DNA of 64,000 nucleotides from Litorimonas sp965205225 (GTDB lineage: Bacteria; Pseudomonadota; Alphaproteobacteria; Caulobacterales; Maricaulaceae). The notes beneath the pieces are model-generated. The model searched no databases, was not told where the DNA came from, and worked only from the letters and a program-made list of their open reading frames with translations. The translations under genes were made by a program, and so were the position numbers. This document shows, piece after piece, positions 44,378 to 52,326 of the stretch. The first letter of the stretch is position 1, and the number at the start of each line of letters is the position of its first letter. The stretch covers positions 682,001-746,000 of the forward strand of contig CBDBFZ010000003.1 of the NCBI GenBank assembly GCA_965205225.1, given 5' to 3'.

Positions 44378-45223
44378 GGTCGTAGTGAAGAATTAATCAT
44401 TTGAGCCAGATTTTGATAGCTGCGATATAGACGAAGCCCATATAGTTTGGATATGCTTGTCATATCGCGTAGCCACACGCCGGAACTGTTTGAGATAGCC
44501 AAAGAAACGCTCGACAATATTACGTTCCTTATACAAAGCCATATCAGTTTGCCTTGGCTTGCGCGCATTTTTCCGGGACGGAATAACGGGCATAGCCCCG
44601 GTCTCATTCACCGCTTCTATAACGCACCGGCCATCATAGCCCTTATCCGCCAAGACATGATCCGCCTTAAACCCTGCCAATAAGGCGGCGGCTTGCGTCA
44701 TTTCGCTACAATGCCCGCCCGTTGCTATCAGGCGCAGAGCTAAACCCAATGCATCTGTCAGCCCATGTATTTTTGTCGTCAGGCCGCCCTTGGAACGCCC
44801 CAATGCGTGGGCATCAGGCCCCCTTTTTTATGCCGCGCCCCGGCCGCTTGGGCATGCGCCCGCACAATTGTGGCATCCATCATCAGCCACTCTTGATCAG
44901 CGTGAGTGCGCAAGGCCTTAAAGACATCTTCTAAAACCCCGGCCTCAACCCAGAGATAATAACGCCGTTTGACACTGTCAAAACGCCCGAACCGTTCGGG
45001 TAAATCGCGCCAGCGCCCGCCCGAACGGGCCATCCACAACAAAGCATCAATGAAAAGCCTGTTATTGGCGTTGCGACCCGGTTTCCCTGTGCTCCCATAA
45101 GGCAAATAAGGCTTTAAACGGCTCCATTGTTCATCCGTAAGTTCCTGATAACCAGACATATGTGCGCTCCTGACAAAATGAAGGAACATTATAGAAAATA
45201 AAAGTTAACTCTTCACTACAGCC
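44378..45223 (-). mobile_element. IS5-superfamily (IS427-like) element, copy B
   Basis: An 846-bp near-identical copy of 42684-43530 with the same terminal repeats and flanking TA (44376-44377 and 45224-45225). It differs by a few substitutions and by one missing T near 44447, which changes the end of OrfB. Its right end supplies part of the stop codon of the neighbouring lipoprotein gene. Confidence 0.9.
44393..45159 (-). CDS. IS427-like transposase, copy B, C-terminus frameshifted
   Basis: OrfA (44779-45159, MSGYQELTDEQ) and OrfB (44393-44803) are arranged as in copy A, with the same AAAAAAGGGGGC slippery run. One T is missing from a T4 run (T3 here) near 44447, so OrfB ends TIWASSISQLSKSGSND instead of NYMGFVYIAAIKIWLK. 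All three DDE residues lie upstream of the change. Activity is doubtful but not excluded. Confidence 0.8.
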
Positions 45224-45699
45224 TAGCTACTCTGCCGGATAAATACCGCATTCTCTATACGCTCGAACGCATTCTGATATACCTCGGCTTTCATAATGGG
45301 TGTGTCCCGTCTGTCCTGCATTCCATAAGAGCTGGAAGTTTGCCGCTTTTGCACGAAGTTGAGTCGGACAGCCGTTGCACCGCCGCGTTCTTCCACAAAT
45401 GCAGTCGCTCGGGTCTGGGAAGTACTGGATGAACCTAATAGCAGGACTGACAGGGCATTATTCTGTGTTGCACTATCCGCAGTTATTAGGCCTGTTTCGA
45501 TGTCACCTTGAGATATTGTATAACCAAGATCCTGAAACACTGAGATGATGCTTGGGAAGACAATCGACTTAGGTGCTTCATATAGGCGAGATTGCATCGA
45601 TTGAATTTCCAGAGGCGTCATCTCCGGCTCTTCTACAGTTGCGCATCCCACCAAGGCCAGAGATGTGGCAAACATAGCCACAGAAATCATTTTTTTCAT
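45223..45699 (-). CDS. Small lipoprotein, C-terminus possibly cut by IS copy B
   Basis: A ~158-residue lipoprotein. The ATG at 45699, with AGGGG upstream, gives MKKMISVAMFATSLALVGC with a good lipobox, followed by a mixed alpha/beta sequence (SIISVFQDLGYTISQGDIETGLITA) resembling small outer-membrane lipoproteins of unknown function. Its stop TAG is formed exactly at the boundary of IS copy B, so the natural C-terminus may be missing. It lies 13 nt after another lipoprotein gene and is probably co-transcribed with it. Confidence 0.65.
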   Translation of the reverse strand: MKKMISVAMFATSLALVGCATVEEPEMTPLEIQSMQSRLYEAPKSIVFPSIISVFQDLGYTISQGDIETGLITADSATQNNALSVLLLGSSSTSQTRATAFVEERGGATAVRLNFVQKRQTSSSYGMQDRRDTPIMKAEVYQNAFERIENAVFIRQSS

Positions 45700-45712
45700 T
45701 AGTATCCCCTGC

Positions 45713-46126
45713 TTAAAAATTGGATTCACGACTGCGGAAATCAGTAACCACGTCATCCGAATCAAACTTGATGATGAGTGTAATCATTCGCGATGTGGTT
45801 TCGAAACCAGAAGAACTGTCTTTGCCCCCTGCGATAATAATCGTCCAATAATCCGACTGGGCGCTGGACTGCGCAGCTTGCGCCTGACGCTGGTAAGTCC
45901 AGACTTCGCGACCTGCACTGTCTCGAGTCGTGATGTTTGGCGATCCGAAATTCTCAAGGACTTCTAGCTTAGTTGTCTCGCCAACTCTTAAATTTATCTG
46001 AACATTACCCTGAGTCAGCAGGCTGTTTCGGTTGTCTACGGGAGCTTGTGCTATAGTCTCGCATCCCTGAATAATCGCCATGCTAAGCATGACTACTATT
46101 ATTGATTCTTTATGTATGTTTGACAT
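45713..46126 (-). CDS. Small lipoprotein, possibly BamE/SmpA-like
   Basis: A ~137-residue lipoprotein starting at ATG 46126 (MSNIHKESIIVVMLSMAIIQGC, lipobox IIQGC). The mature part holds LRVGETTKLEVLENFGSPNITT, like the G-x-T-x(3)-V-x(4)-G-x-P turn of BamE/SmpA/OmlA-fold proteins, followed by REVWTYQRQ. The fold match is suggestive only. It is first in a two-gene lipoprotein operon with 45223-45699. An ATG 33 nt upstream also exists but would extend the leader with a basic stretch. Confidence 0.65.
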   Translation of the reverse strand: MSNIHKESIIVVMLSMAIIQGCETIAQAPVDNRNSLLTQGNVQINLRVGETTKLEVLENFGSPNITTRDSAGREVWTYQRQAQAAQSSAQSDYWTIIIAGGKDSSSGFETTSRMITLIIKFDSDDVVTDFRSRESNF

Positions 46127-46190
46127 CTTGCGGGACACTAATTTTTTTTTGAGAATCAACCCCTATTTTAAAGATTTTTGGTTCTGAATC

Positions 46191-46418
46191 TGGAGCGGCG
46201 ATCTTGCGGTAGCCGTAACGACCATACTTCTTAGCCAGTCGGATGAACGCCAGCCCTAGCTCTTCTTCACTGTCTTTGGGAGCCGATTGATACCGGAAGC
46301 TGCTACGTGATGTGCCCATGACACTGCATGTCCGGCGCTCAGACCTATTTAAATTCTGGCGAGAGTGGATAACGGCCTGACGTAACTTGGAAGCCGTCAG
46401 GCCTTTGGTTCGCGCCAC
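46191..46418 (-). pseudogene. IS3-family OrfB fragment
   Basis: A short piece of an IS3 (IS407-like) integrase: RRTCSVMGTSRSSFRYQSA, then GLAFIRLAKKYGRYGYRKIAA. This is the N-terminal part of OrfB just before the catalytic domain; the rest is absent. It directly follows, and slightly overlaps, the 3' end of gcvPB. Confidence 0.75.
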
Positions 46419-47989
46419 CGTAGCACAGGTTTCCGCGCAGCCTGAGTTTCGTCGAGCCGCCGCATTGGCGCGTAGACCGGTGCCTGTTTGAACATCTCGG
46501 TGTCCCCCGCTTTCGCCCTTTCCGCCAGATGACGCATGGAGTCGATAAAGCGGTCGAGTTCCTGTTTGCTCTCGCTCTCGGTCGGTTCGATCAGCATCGC
46601 ACCATGGACGACGAGCGGGAAATACATGGTCATGGGGTGGTAGCCTTCGTCGATCATCGCCTTGGCGAAATCGAGCGTTTCCACGCCTGTATCCTTGAGG
46701 AAGCGATTATCGAACAGGGCTTCGTGCATACACACACCTCCGAAAGCAGGCATCATCACATCCGACAATGAGGCCTGCACATAGTTGGCGTTCAGCACCG
46801 CATCCTCTGTCGCCTGGCGCAGCCCATCTGAGCCGTGGCTCATCATATAGGTCAAGGCGCGACTATACATGCCCATCTGGCCGTGGAAGGCGCACATACG
46901 GCCGAAGCTGGCGTCATCTGGCGTTTCCATCAGGTCGTAGCCGTCTTGAGTTTTCACCACATAGGGCACCGGCGCATGGTCCTTGAGCGCATCGCTCAGC
47001 ACGGTCGGGCCAGAGCCGGGACCGCCGCCGCCATGTGGGGTGGAGAAGGTCTTGTGCAGGTTGATATGCATCGCATCGACACCCAGATCACCCGGTCGCA
47101 CCCGCCCGACCAGCGCGTTGAAATTCGCACCGTCACAATAAAAATAGCCCCCCGTTGCGTGGATCAGATCTGCGATTTCGATAATATCACGCTCAAACAG
47201 ACCGCACGTATTCGGGTTTGTCAGCATAATGCCCGCGACCGTGTCGGGATCGGCTTTGATCTTGTCTTTCAGCGCGTTGAGATTGACGCGGCCATCGCCG
47301 GAGGCTGGGATTTCATCGACGGTAAAGCCGCACTGCACGGCGGTCGCCGGATTGGTGCCGTGGGCGCTCTGTGGCACTAGCACGCGGCGGCGTTGCGTCT
47401 GGCCGTCCACATCGAACCGCGCACGGATCGCCATCATGCCGCATAGCTCACCATGCGCGCCCGCTTTGGGCGTCAGCGCCACGGCGGGCATATTGCAGAG
47501 CGTCATCAGCCAGTGCGACAGCTCGCTCATCAGCTCCAGCGCACCCTGCACGGTCGAGATCGGTTGCAGCGGATGCAAATCGGCAAAGCCGGACATGCGC
47601 GCAACTTTCTCGTTCAGGCGCGGATTATGCTTCATTGTGCAGGAGCCGAGCGGATAGATGCCGAGGTCGATCGCGTAATTCTTTTGGCTGAGCCGCACAT
47701 AATGACGCATTGTTTCCGACTCTGACAGGCCGGGCAGACCGATCACGCCTTGGCGGTCATGGTCGCCGAGGCGGTTCGCACTCTTGCTTTTTGGGCCTTT
47801 CGGCTCCGGCAGATCAATACCAGTCGTGTCCAGATCGCCGGTTTCGAAGATCAGCTTCACCGCCTGCTCCAGTGCTTTGGAGCCAGAGACAGTGTGCGGC
47901 GCGACATCCGCAGCGCTCTCAACGGACCGAGTCGAACGGCCCTGATTGTTGAGCGAGGCGCGGAGCGGCGTGTTTACGGGGTCGGTCAT
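46397..47989 (-). CDS. gcvPB: Glycine dehydrogenase subunit 2 (GcvPB)
   Basis: A 530-residue C-terminal half of the split P-protein, which decarboxylates glycine on pyridoxal phosphate and passes the aminomethyl group to the GcvH lipoyl arm. The PLP lysine is about Lys313 in NLHKTFSTPHGGGGPGSGP; PLGSCTMKHNPR and VPQSAHGTNPATAV are family blocks. The N-terminal ~60 residues are variable. It is the last gene of the gcv operon, overlapping the cupin gene by 4 nt, and ends against an IS3 fragment. Confidence 0.96.
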   Translation of the reverse strand: MTDPVNTPLRASLNNQGRSTRSVESAADVAPHTVSGSKALEQAVKLIFETGDLDTTGIDLPEPKGPKSKSANRLGDHDRQGVIGLPGLSESETMRHYVRLSQKNYAIDLGIYPLGSCTMKHNPRLNEKVARMSGFADLHPLQPISTVQGALELMSELSHWLMTLCNMPAVALTPKAGAHGELCGMMAIRARFDVDGQTQRRRVLVPQSAHGTNPATAVQCGFTVDEIPASGDGRVNLNALKDKIKADPDTVAGIMLTNPNTCGLFERDIIEIADLIHATGGYFYCDGANFNALVGRVRPGDLGVDAMHINLHKTFSTPHGGGGPGSGPTVLSDALKDHAPVPYVVKTQDGYDLMETPDDASFGRMCAFHGQMGMYSRALTYMMSHGSDGLRQATEDAVLNANYVQASLSDVMMPAFGGVCMHEALFDNRFLKDTGVETLDFAKAMIDEGYHPMTMYFPLVVHGAMLIEPTESESKQELDRFIDSMRHLAERAKAGDTEMFKQAPVYAPMRRLDETQAARKPVLRWREPKA

Positions 47990-48324
47990 GCGAACGGATC
48001 CTTTTTGGAAAATACCACGAGCACGGACAAGTCCTGCTCAATATCGTGGAAACGATGCGGGACATGGGCGTGAACATAGATCGTCTCGCCGCCTGTCACG
48101 GTACGGGTATCAGTCTCAGCCGTGAACGAGGCCTGGCCAGAGATGACATAGTAAAGCTCATCCAGATCATGCGGCGTCTGCCTATCCATGCCGCCCGCAG
48201 GCAGCTGGAACAGCTCTGCGCTCATTGTGTTTACATCGAGGAAGACATGAAACGACCCGTCGCTGGCCGCATTGGCCGCGTCGAGATCGGCTAGCGGCCA
48301 GGTTCTGTGCGTGAACGCGCTCAC
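47986..48324 (-). CDS. Small cupin protein inside the gcv operon
   Basis: A 112-residue single-domain cupin. The first metal-type motif reads TPHDLDELYYVISGQASF and the second HAHVPHRFHDIEQDL, so likely metal ligands are present. It overlaps gcvPA and gcvPB by 4 nt on each side, so it must be made together with the two P-protein halves. No function is established that I can name; a role in protecting or sensing a glycine-cleavage component or metabolite is inference. Confidence 0.85.
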   Translation of the reverse strand: MSAFTHRTWPLADLDAANAASDGSFHVFLDVNTMSAELFQLPAGGMDRQTPHDLDELYYVISGQASFTAETDTRTVTGGETIYVHAHVPHRFHDIEQDLSVLVVFSKKDPFA

Positions 48325-49661
48325 GCGAGCACGTCTTTCAACGCCGCTTCGAACGCTGCGAAATCGCTCACTTCATTTGCCTCTGTCGCGCAGACGAGGA
48401 GCAGATGCTCATCGCCGTCCGGCTGGATACGCGTTAGCGGAACGCCGCCGAGGATGTTTCGCTCCGCCAGCGCTTCCACCACTTGCGCGGCGGGTTTGGA
48501 GAGCTTCAGCGTGAATTCGTTGAAGAAGGTTTCGTTGATCAACTCCACTCCGTCGATACGCTCTAGCCGATCCGCCAGATCACAAGCGGCTTCATGGTTC
48601 AGCGCGGCCAGACGCGTAATCCCCACCTCACCCAAGAGCGTCATATGGATGGTGAAAGCCAGCGCGCAGAGACCCGAGTTGGTACAGATGTTGGACGTCG
48701 CCTTTTCGCGACGGATATGCTGCTCGCGCGTGGACAGTGTAAGCACGAAGCCGCGCTCACCATTGGCATCGACCGTCTCTCCGCAGACCCGGCCCGGCAT
48801 TTGCCGCACCAGCTTTTGCTTGCAGGCGAACAGGCCGACATGCGGGCCGCCGAAATTGAGGCCAACGCCGATCCCTTGCCCTTCGCCGACGACGATATCC
48901 GCGCCCTGTTCTCCGGGCGGCGTGATGGCGGCCAGCGCGACAGGTTCCGTGAAGACGGCGATCAGCAGCGCTTTGTGTGCGTGCGCTTTTTCCGCAATCG
49001 GCAGCAGATCGACGATTTCGCCAAATACGTTCGGCGACTGCACCACAACGCAAGCCGTGTCGTCGTTAATATGATCGATCACATAATCGTCACGCCCCGG
49101 ACGGCAGTCCCGTTCATTGATCTGAATATCCAGCGTGGAGGCCAACGTCTGTGTCGCAGCGGCGTAATGCGGATGCAGACCCGGCGCGAGCACGGCCTTG
49201 CTTTTGCGCGTCACGCGCTTGGCCATGACCACACTTTCGGCGCAGGCCGTCGAACCATCATACATGGAGGCGTTGGCCACATCCATTCCGGTCAGCGCCG
49301 CGACCTGACTCTGAAATTCGAACAGGGTCATCAACGTGCCCTGGCTGACTTCCGGCTGGTAAGGCGTGTAGGCGGTCAGGAATTCCGAGCGCTGGATCAG
49401 ATGATCCACGGTCGCCGGAATATGGTGGCGATAGGCCCCGGCGCCGCAGAAGAACGGCACGGATCCGGCAGAAACGGACTTGGCGGACAGGCGGCCCATA
49501 TGGCGCTCAACCGCTTGCTCCGATTGATGTTTGGGCAGATCGACCAGATTCGACAAGCGGACCGATCTGGGCACATCCTGAAACAGATCATCAATGGTTT
49601 CAACGCCGACCACATCGAGCATTTGTGCCCGGTCAGCGTCGGTTAGAGGAAGGTAACGCAT
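48321..49661 (-). CDS. gcvPA: Glycine dehydrogenase subunit 1 (GcvPA)
   Basis: A 446-residue N-terminal half of the split glycine decarboxylase, forming the heterotetramer with GcvPB. It begins MRYLPLTDADRAQMLDVVG, with FCGAGAYRHHIPATVDHLI, TAYTPYQPEVSQGTL and NASMYDGSTACAE as diagnostic blocks. The split form is common in alphaproteobacteria, whereas E. coli has a single GcvP. Its ATG directly follows the stop of the upstream membrane-protein frame. Confidence 0.97.
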   Translation of the reverse strand: MRYLPLTDADRAQMLDVVGVETIDDLFQDVPRSVRLSNLVDLPKHQSEQAVERHMGRLSAKSVSAGSVPFFCGAGAYRHHIPATVDHLIQRSEFLTAYTPYQPEVSQGTLMTLFEFQSQVAALTGMDVANASMYDGSTACAESVVMAKRVTRKSKAVLAPGLHPHYAAATQTLASTLDIQINERDCRPGRDDYVIDHINDDTACVVVQSPNVFGEIVDLLPIAEKAHAHKALLIAVFTEPVALAAITPPGEQGADIVVGEGQGIGVGLNFGGPHVGLFACKQKLVRQMPGRVCGETVDANGERGFVLTLSTREQHIRREKATSNICTNSGLCALAFTIHMTLLGEVGITRLAALNHEAACDLADRLERIDGVELINETFFNEFTLKLSKPAAQVVEALAERNILGGVPLTRIQPDGDEHLLLVCATEANEVSDFAAFEAALKDVLA

Positions 49662-50292
49662 CTATTTATCCTGTTTTTCGATGGGAAGCGTTTGATTAAG
49701 AAACAGCACGGTTAGGCCCGTGATCGCGCCGATCACGGCGGAGGCGAGCAGAACTAGCCAAGGCGGATCGAAACGGACGATGCCTGCGAGCGCAGGAGCG
49801 GCGATGATCGCGACGAAGAGCGCGATAATACAGAGGCCACGATTGCTCATGCCGCGCTTTTCCACAACAATATTCGCCGCCAGAGCAACAATCACTAAAC
49901 CGATCACGTCAGCCACAACGATGGGGCCTGCGAAGAACCGCAATCACCAAAAACCCACCCATGCTGACCACCGTTCCAGTCAATACGGGCCTGCGTGCAG
50001 ATGGGATGAAACTGGCATAGATCAGGGCAGCGGATAGGATCCCGGACAGTAAAGCGCGATGCTGCAAAAACATTGTCAGAACAGAGTCACTCGCGTCAAA
50101 ACCATAAAGCGAAGACGGATGCGCCGGGGCGATGACGGCCACCGCAGGTAGCGCATGGATCAGCGCTAAAGCACCAAAGAGATATGGGAGAAGTTTGGTC
50201 AGAGTTTTGAATTTTTGCTGAATGTTCTTTGAATAAAAATCAGGAATGTAAACAGAGGTATTGACACAGTCAGCATTATCAGAACCATACAT
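49662..50292 (-). pseudogene. Small polytopic membrane protein, apparently frameshifted
   Basis: Two overlapping frames together read as one membrane protein. The first (from about 50292 to 49909) has LLPYLFGALALIHALPAVAVI, then QHRALLSGILSAALIYASFIP and GGFLVIAVLR; the second (49943-49662) continues FAGPIVVADVIGLVIVALAAN, then two more helices. The order matches small four-helix proteins often mislabelled phosphopantetheine adenylyltransferase. A single shift near 49920 would restore it. The last part, from MSNRGLC (49850), may be a separate two-helix protein fused in frame. It lies inside the gcv operon between gcvH and gcvPA. A sequencing error is possible. Confidence 0.55.
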
Positions 50293-50416
50293 AGAAGCGT
50301 TGGTAGCCCGAACGTTTCGACGGCCCAATCTTTGTAAGATTGGCGGTAATGGATCCTAATATTAGAACTAAAAATAAGCTGACTGGGTGGGTCCGTTTAT
50401 GTCCTTGTTCGGTCAC

Positions 50417-50785
50417 CTAGAGCCCTTCACAATATTCCTTATACGCCGCCTCATCCATCATATCGTCAAGCGCGCTTTTATCGCTGAAGCCGATTTTGAC
50501 GAACCAGCCACCTTCAGTCGGCGCTGAATTGACGGTTTCCGGCGCGCTTTCGAGGTCCGCATTCACCTCAATCACTTCGCCCGCAATGGGTGCGTAGACC
50601 TCAGAAGCCGCTTTGACGCTCTCGACGACGGCCATCTCATCGCCAACTTCGACCTCGCGGCCCACATCTGGCAATTCAACGAAAACGACATCGCCGAGCT
50701 GTTTCTGCGCGTAATCTGAAATGCCGACCGTGGCGATATCGCCGTCAAGGCGAACCCATTCATGGTCCTTACTAAATTTCAACAT
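50417..50785 (-). CDS. gcvH: Glycine cleavage system H protein
   Basis: A 122-residue lipoyl carrier that shuttles the aminomethyl group between P, T and L proteins. The lipoylation lysine is Lys58 in AVVESVKAASEVYAP. KDHEWVRLDGDIATVGISDYAQ is the family N-terminus. It follows gcvT after 16 nt. Confidence 0.97.
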   Translation of the reverse strand: MLKFSKDHEWVRLDGDIATVGISDYAQKQLGDVVFVELPDVGREVEVGDEMAVVESVKAASEVYAPIAGEVIEVNADLESAPETVNSAPTEGGWFVKIGFSDKSALDDMMDEAAYKEYCEGL

Positions 50786-50801
50786 TGTAGTTCCTATCTT
50801 T

Positions 50802-51950
50802 CTAATCCCCTCGGAAGTAATTGTTGGGAACGAAGGGAAGTTTGGTCACCATAGCCGGCATCGGCTTACCGCGAACAATCAGATTTACGGTCGTGCCCGT
50901 CTTATTGTGAGGGACATCGACATAGCCCATGGCGACGGGGCCGCCGACCGACGGACCGAAACCGCCGGATGTGACTTCGCCGATCGTCTGTCCGTCCAGA
51001 TCCTGAATTTCAGTATGTTCGCGCGCCGGGGCGCGACCTTCGGGTTTGAGGCCAACAAGGCGACATGTTTTGACTGCAATATCCTTCGCGACGCGCTTCG
51101 CGCCCTTATAGCCTTCGCCAGAGCGGCGATGTTTCTGCACGGACCAGATCAGCCCCGCTTCGATCGGCGATGTCGTCGTGTCGATATCATGACCATAGAG
51201 GCAGAGCCCGGCTTCGAGGCGCAGACTGTCGCGCGCGCCAAGTCCCACAGGCGCAACGCTGTCCTCGGTCAGCAGATGGCCCACCAGGCGTTTCATGTGA
51301 TCGTGATGCGCGGAAATTTCGACGCCATCTTCGCCCGTATAGCCGGAGCGCGAAACATGAGCATAAATTCCGCCATCCGGGAGCTGAAGTTCAAACTCAC
51401 CATGGGTCATGAACAGCAGTTTTGCGATATCGGGATTGAGGCGCGCGACAATCTCGACAGTCTTTGGACCTTGCAGGGCCACAAGGCTCAACGCGTCGTC
51501 TTTGACGTTGACGGACACGTCATCCGGCATATTCGCCTGCAAGTGCGCATAGTCCGCATCCTTGCAGCCCGCATTCACAACCAGATAGATCATATGGTCA
51601 TGGCCAGGCATGTTGATGCGGCTGACCATCAGGTCGTCCAAGATACCGCCCTCATCATTGAGAAACTGCGTATAGCGCTGCTGGCCCGGCTGTAGATCGG
51701 TGATTGAAGCGGGAACCAGCGCTTCGAGCGCTTTCGCCGCCTTCTCAAACGTCTCGTCGTCGGCGGCCAGGAAGACCTGTCCCATATGTCCGACATCGAA
51801 CAGGCCTGCCGCTTCGCGCGTGTGCAGATGTTCTTTCAGCACGCCCATTGGATATTGCACGGGCATGGAATATCCCGCGAACGGCACCATTTTTGCGCCA
51901 AGATCGACATGCAGGTCATGCAAAGCCGTTTTTTTAAGAGCATCCGCCAT
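50802..51950 (-). CDS. gcvT: Glycine cleavage system T protein (aminomethyltransferase)
   Basis: A 382-residue tetrahydrofolate-dependent aminomethyltransferase. It has FAGYSMPVQYPMGVLKEHLH near the N-terminus, FDVGHMGQVFL, SRSGYTGEDGVEI, and a C-terminal barrel with GEVTSGGFGPSVGGPVAMGYV. The start is placed at ATG 51950 (MADALKKTALHDLHVDLG); an upstream in-frame ATG at 52076 lies inside the glycine riboswitch and its codons are not GcvT-like. It is the first gene of the gcv operon and controlled by the riboswitch just upstream. Confidence 0.96.
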   Translation of the reverse strand: MADALKKTALHDLHVDLGAKMVPFAGYSMPVQYPMGVLKEHLHTREAAGLFDVGHMGQVFLAADDETFEKAAKALEALVPASITDLQPGQQRYTQFLNDEGGILDDLMVSRINMPGHDHMIYLVVNAGCKDADYAHLQANMPDDVSVNVKDDALSLVALQGPKTVEIVARLNPDIAKLLFMTHGEFELQLPDGGIYAHVSRSGYTGEDGVEISAHHDHMKRLVGHLLTEDSVAPVGLGARDSLRLEAGLCLYGHDIDTTTSPIEAGLIWSVQKHRRSGEGYKGAKRVAKDIAVKTCRLVGLKPEGRAPAREHTEIQDLDGQTIGEVTSGGFGPSVGGPVAMGYVDVPHNKTGTTVNLIVRGKPMPAMVTKLPFVPNNYFRGD

Positions 51951-51990
51951 AGCTTTGCACCCAGTCGCGGGGTCTTCCCGCGTCGTGCCA

Positions 51991-52178
51991 CCTGCTGTCT
52001 CTTCGGGCCTGAGAGATTTACTCCGTCGGCGGGACCCTTTCACCACCCAGATATGGGCAGGCCCTCTTTCCAGCAATTTGACCGACCCACGGTCCTGGGT
52101 GCCTGAGCGTTTCCGGCGGCGGTTGCGCCTTCGGCGGCGAGGATACTCGAACAGGTCGGGCCCTCACTCTCTCCCGCG
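51991..52178 (-). promoter_or_regulatory. Tandem glycine riboswitch
   Basis: On the minus strand, upstream of gcvT, two glycine aptamers follow each other. The first opens with GCGGGAGAG at 52177, has CCGAAGGCGCAA and AAACGCTCAGGCACCCAGGA. The second has GGAAAGAGGGCCTG, CCGACGGAGTAAATCTCTCA and GGCCCGAAGAGACAGCAGG near 51991. The layout (two aptamers with a short linker, some 40 nt before the start codon) matches glycine ON switches that activate gcv genes when glycine is plentiful. Confidence 0.93.
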
Positions 52179-52326
52179 GGTCAGGAGAATGTGCGAAATG
52201 CGCGCAAATCACCGGGGAGTCAATCGGGTGGCGTGTGGATGGAGCAGGAAGATTGAGACAGCACAACAGTTGGACGTGTCAGAGGCGGGGGTCCAGCTAT
52301 CAGTGTAGAACGGAGCCTGCCTGTTC

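Noticed and set aside
51951..52076. N-terminal extension of GcvT
   Set aside because: The extension is encoded by the second glycine aptamer and its linker, not by protein-like sequence.
52215..52225. gcv promoter -35 box TTGACT on the minus strand
   Set aside because: No acceptable -10 hexamer lies 16-18 bp downstream, so it is not listed as a promoter.
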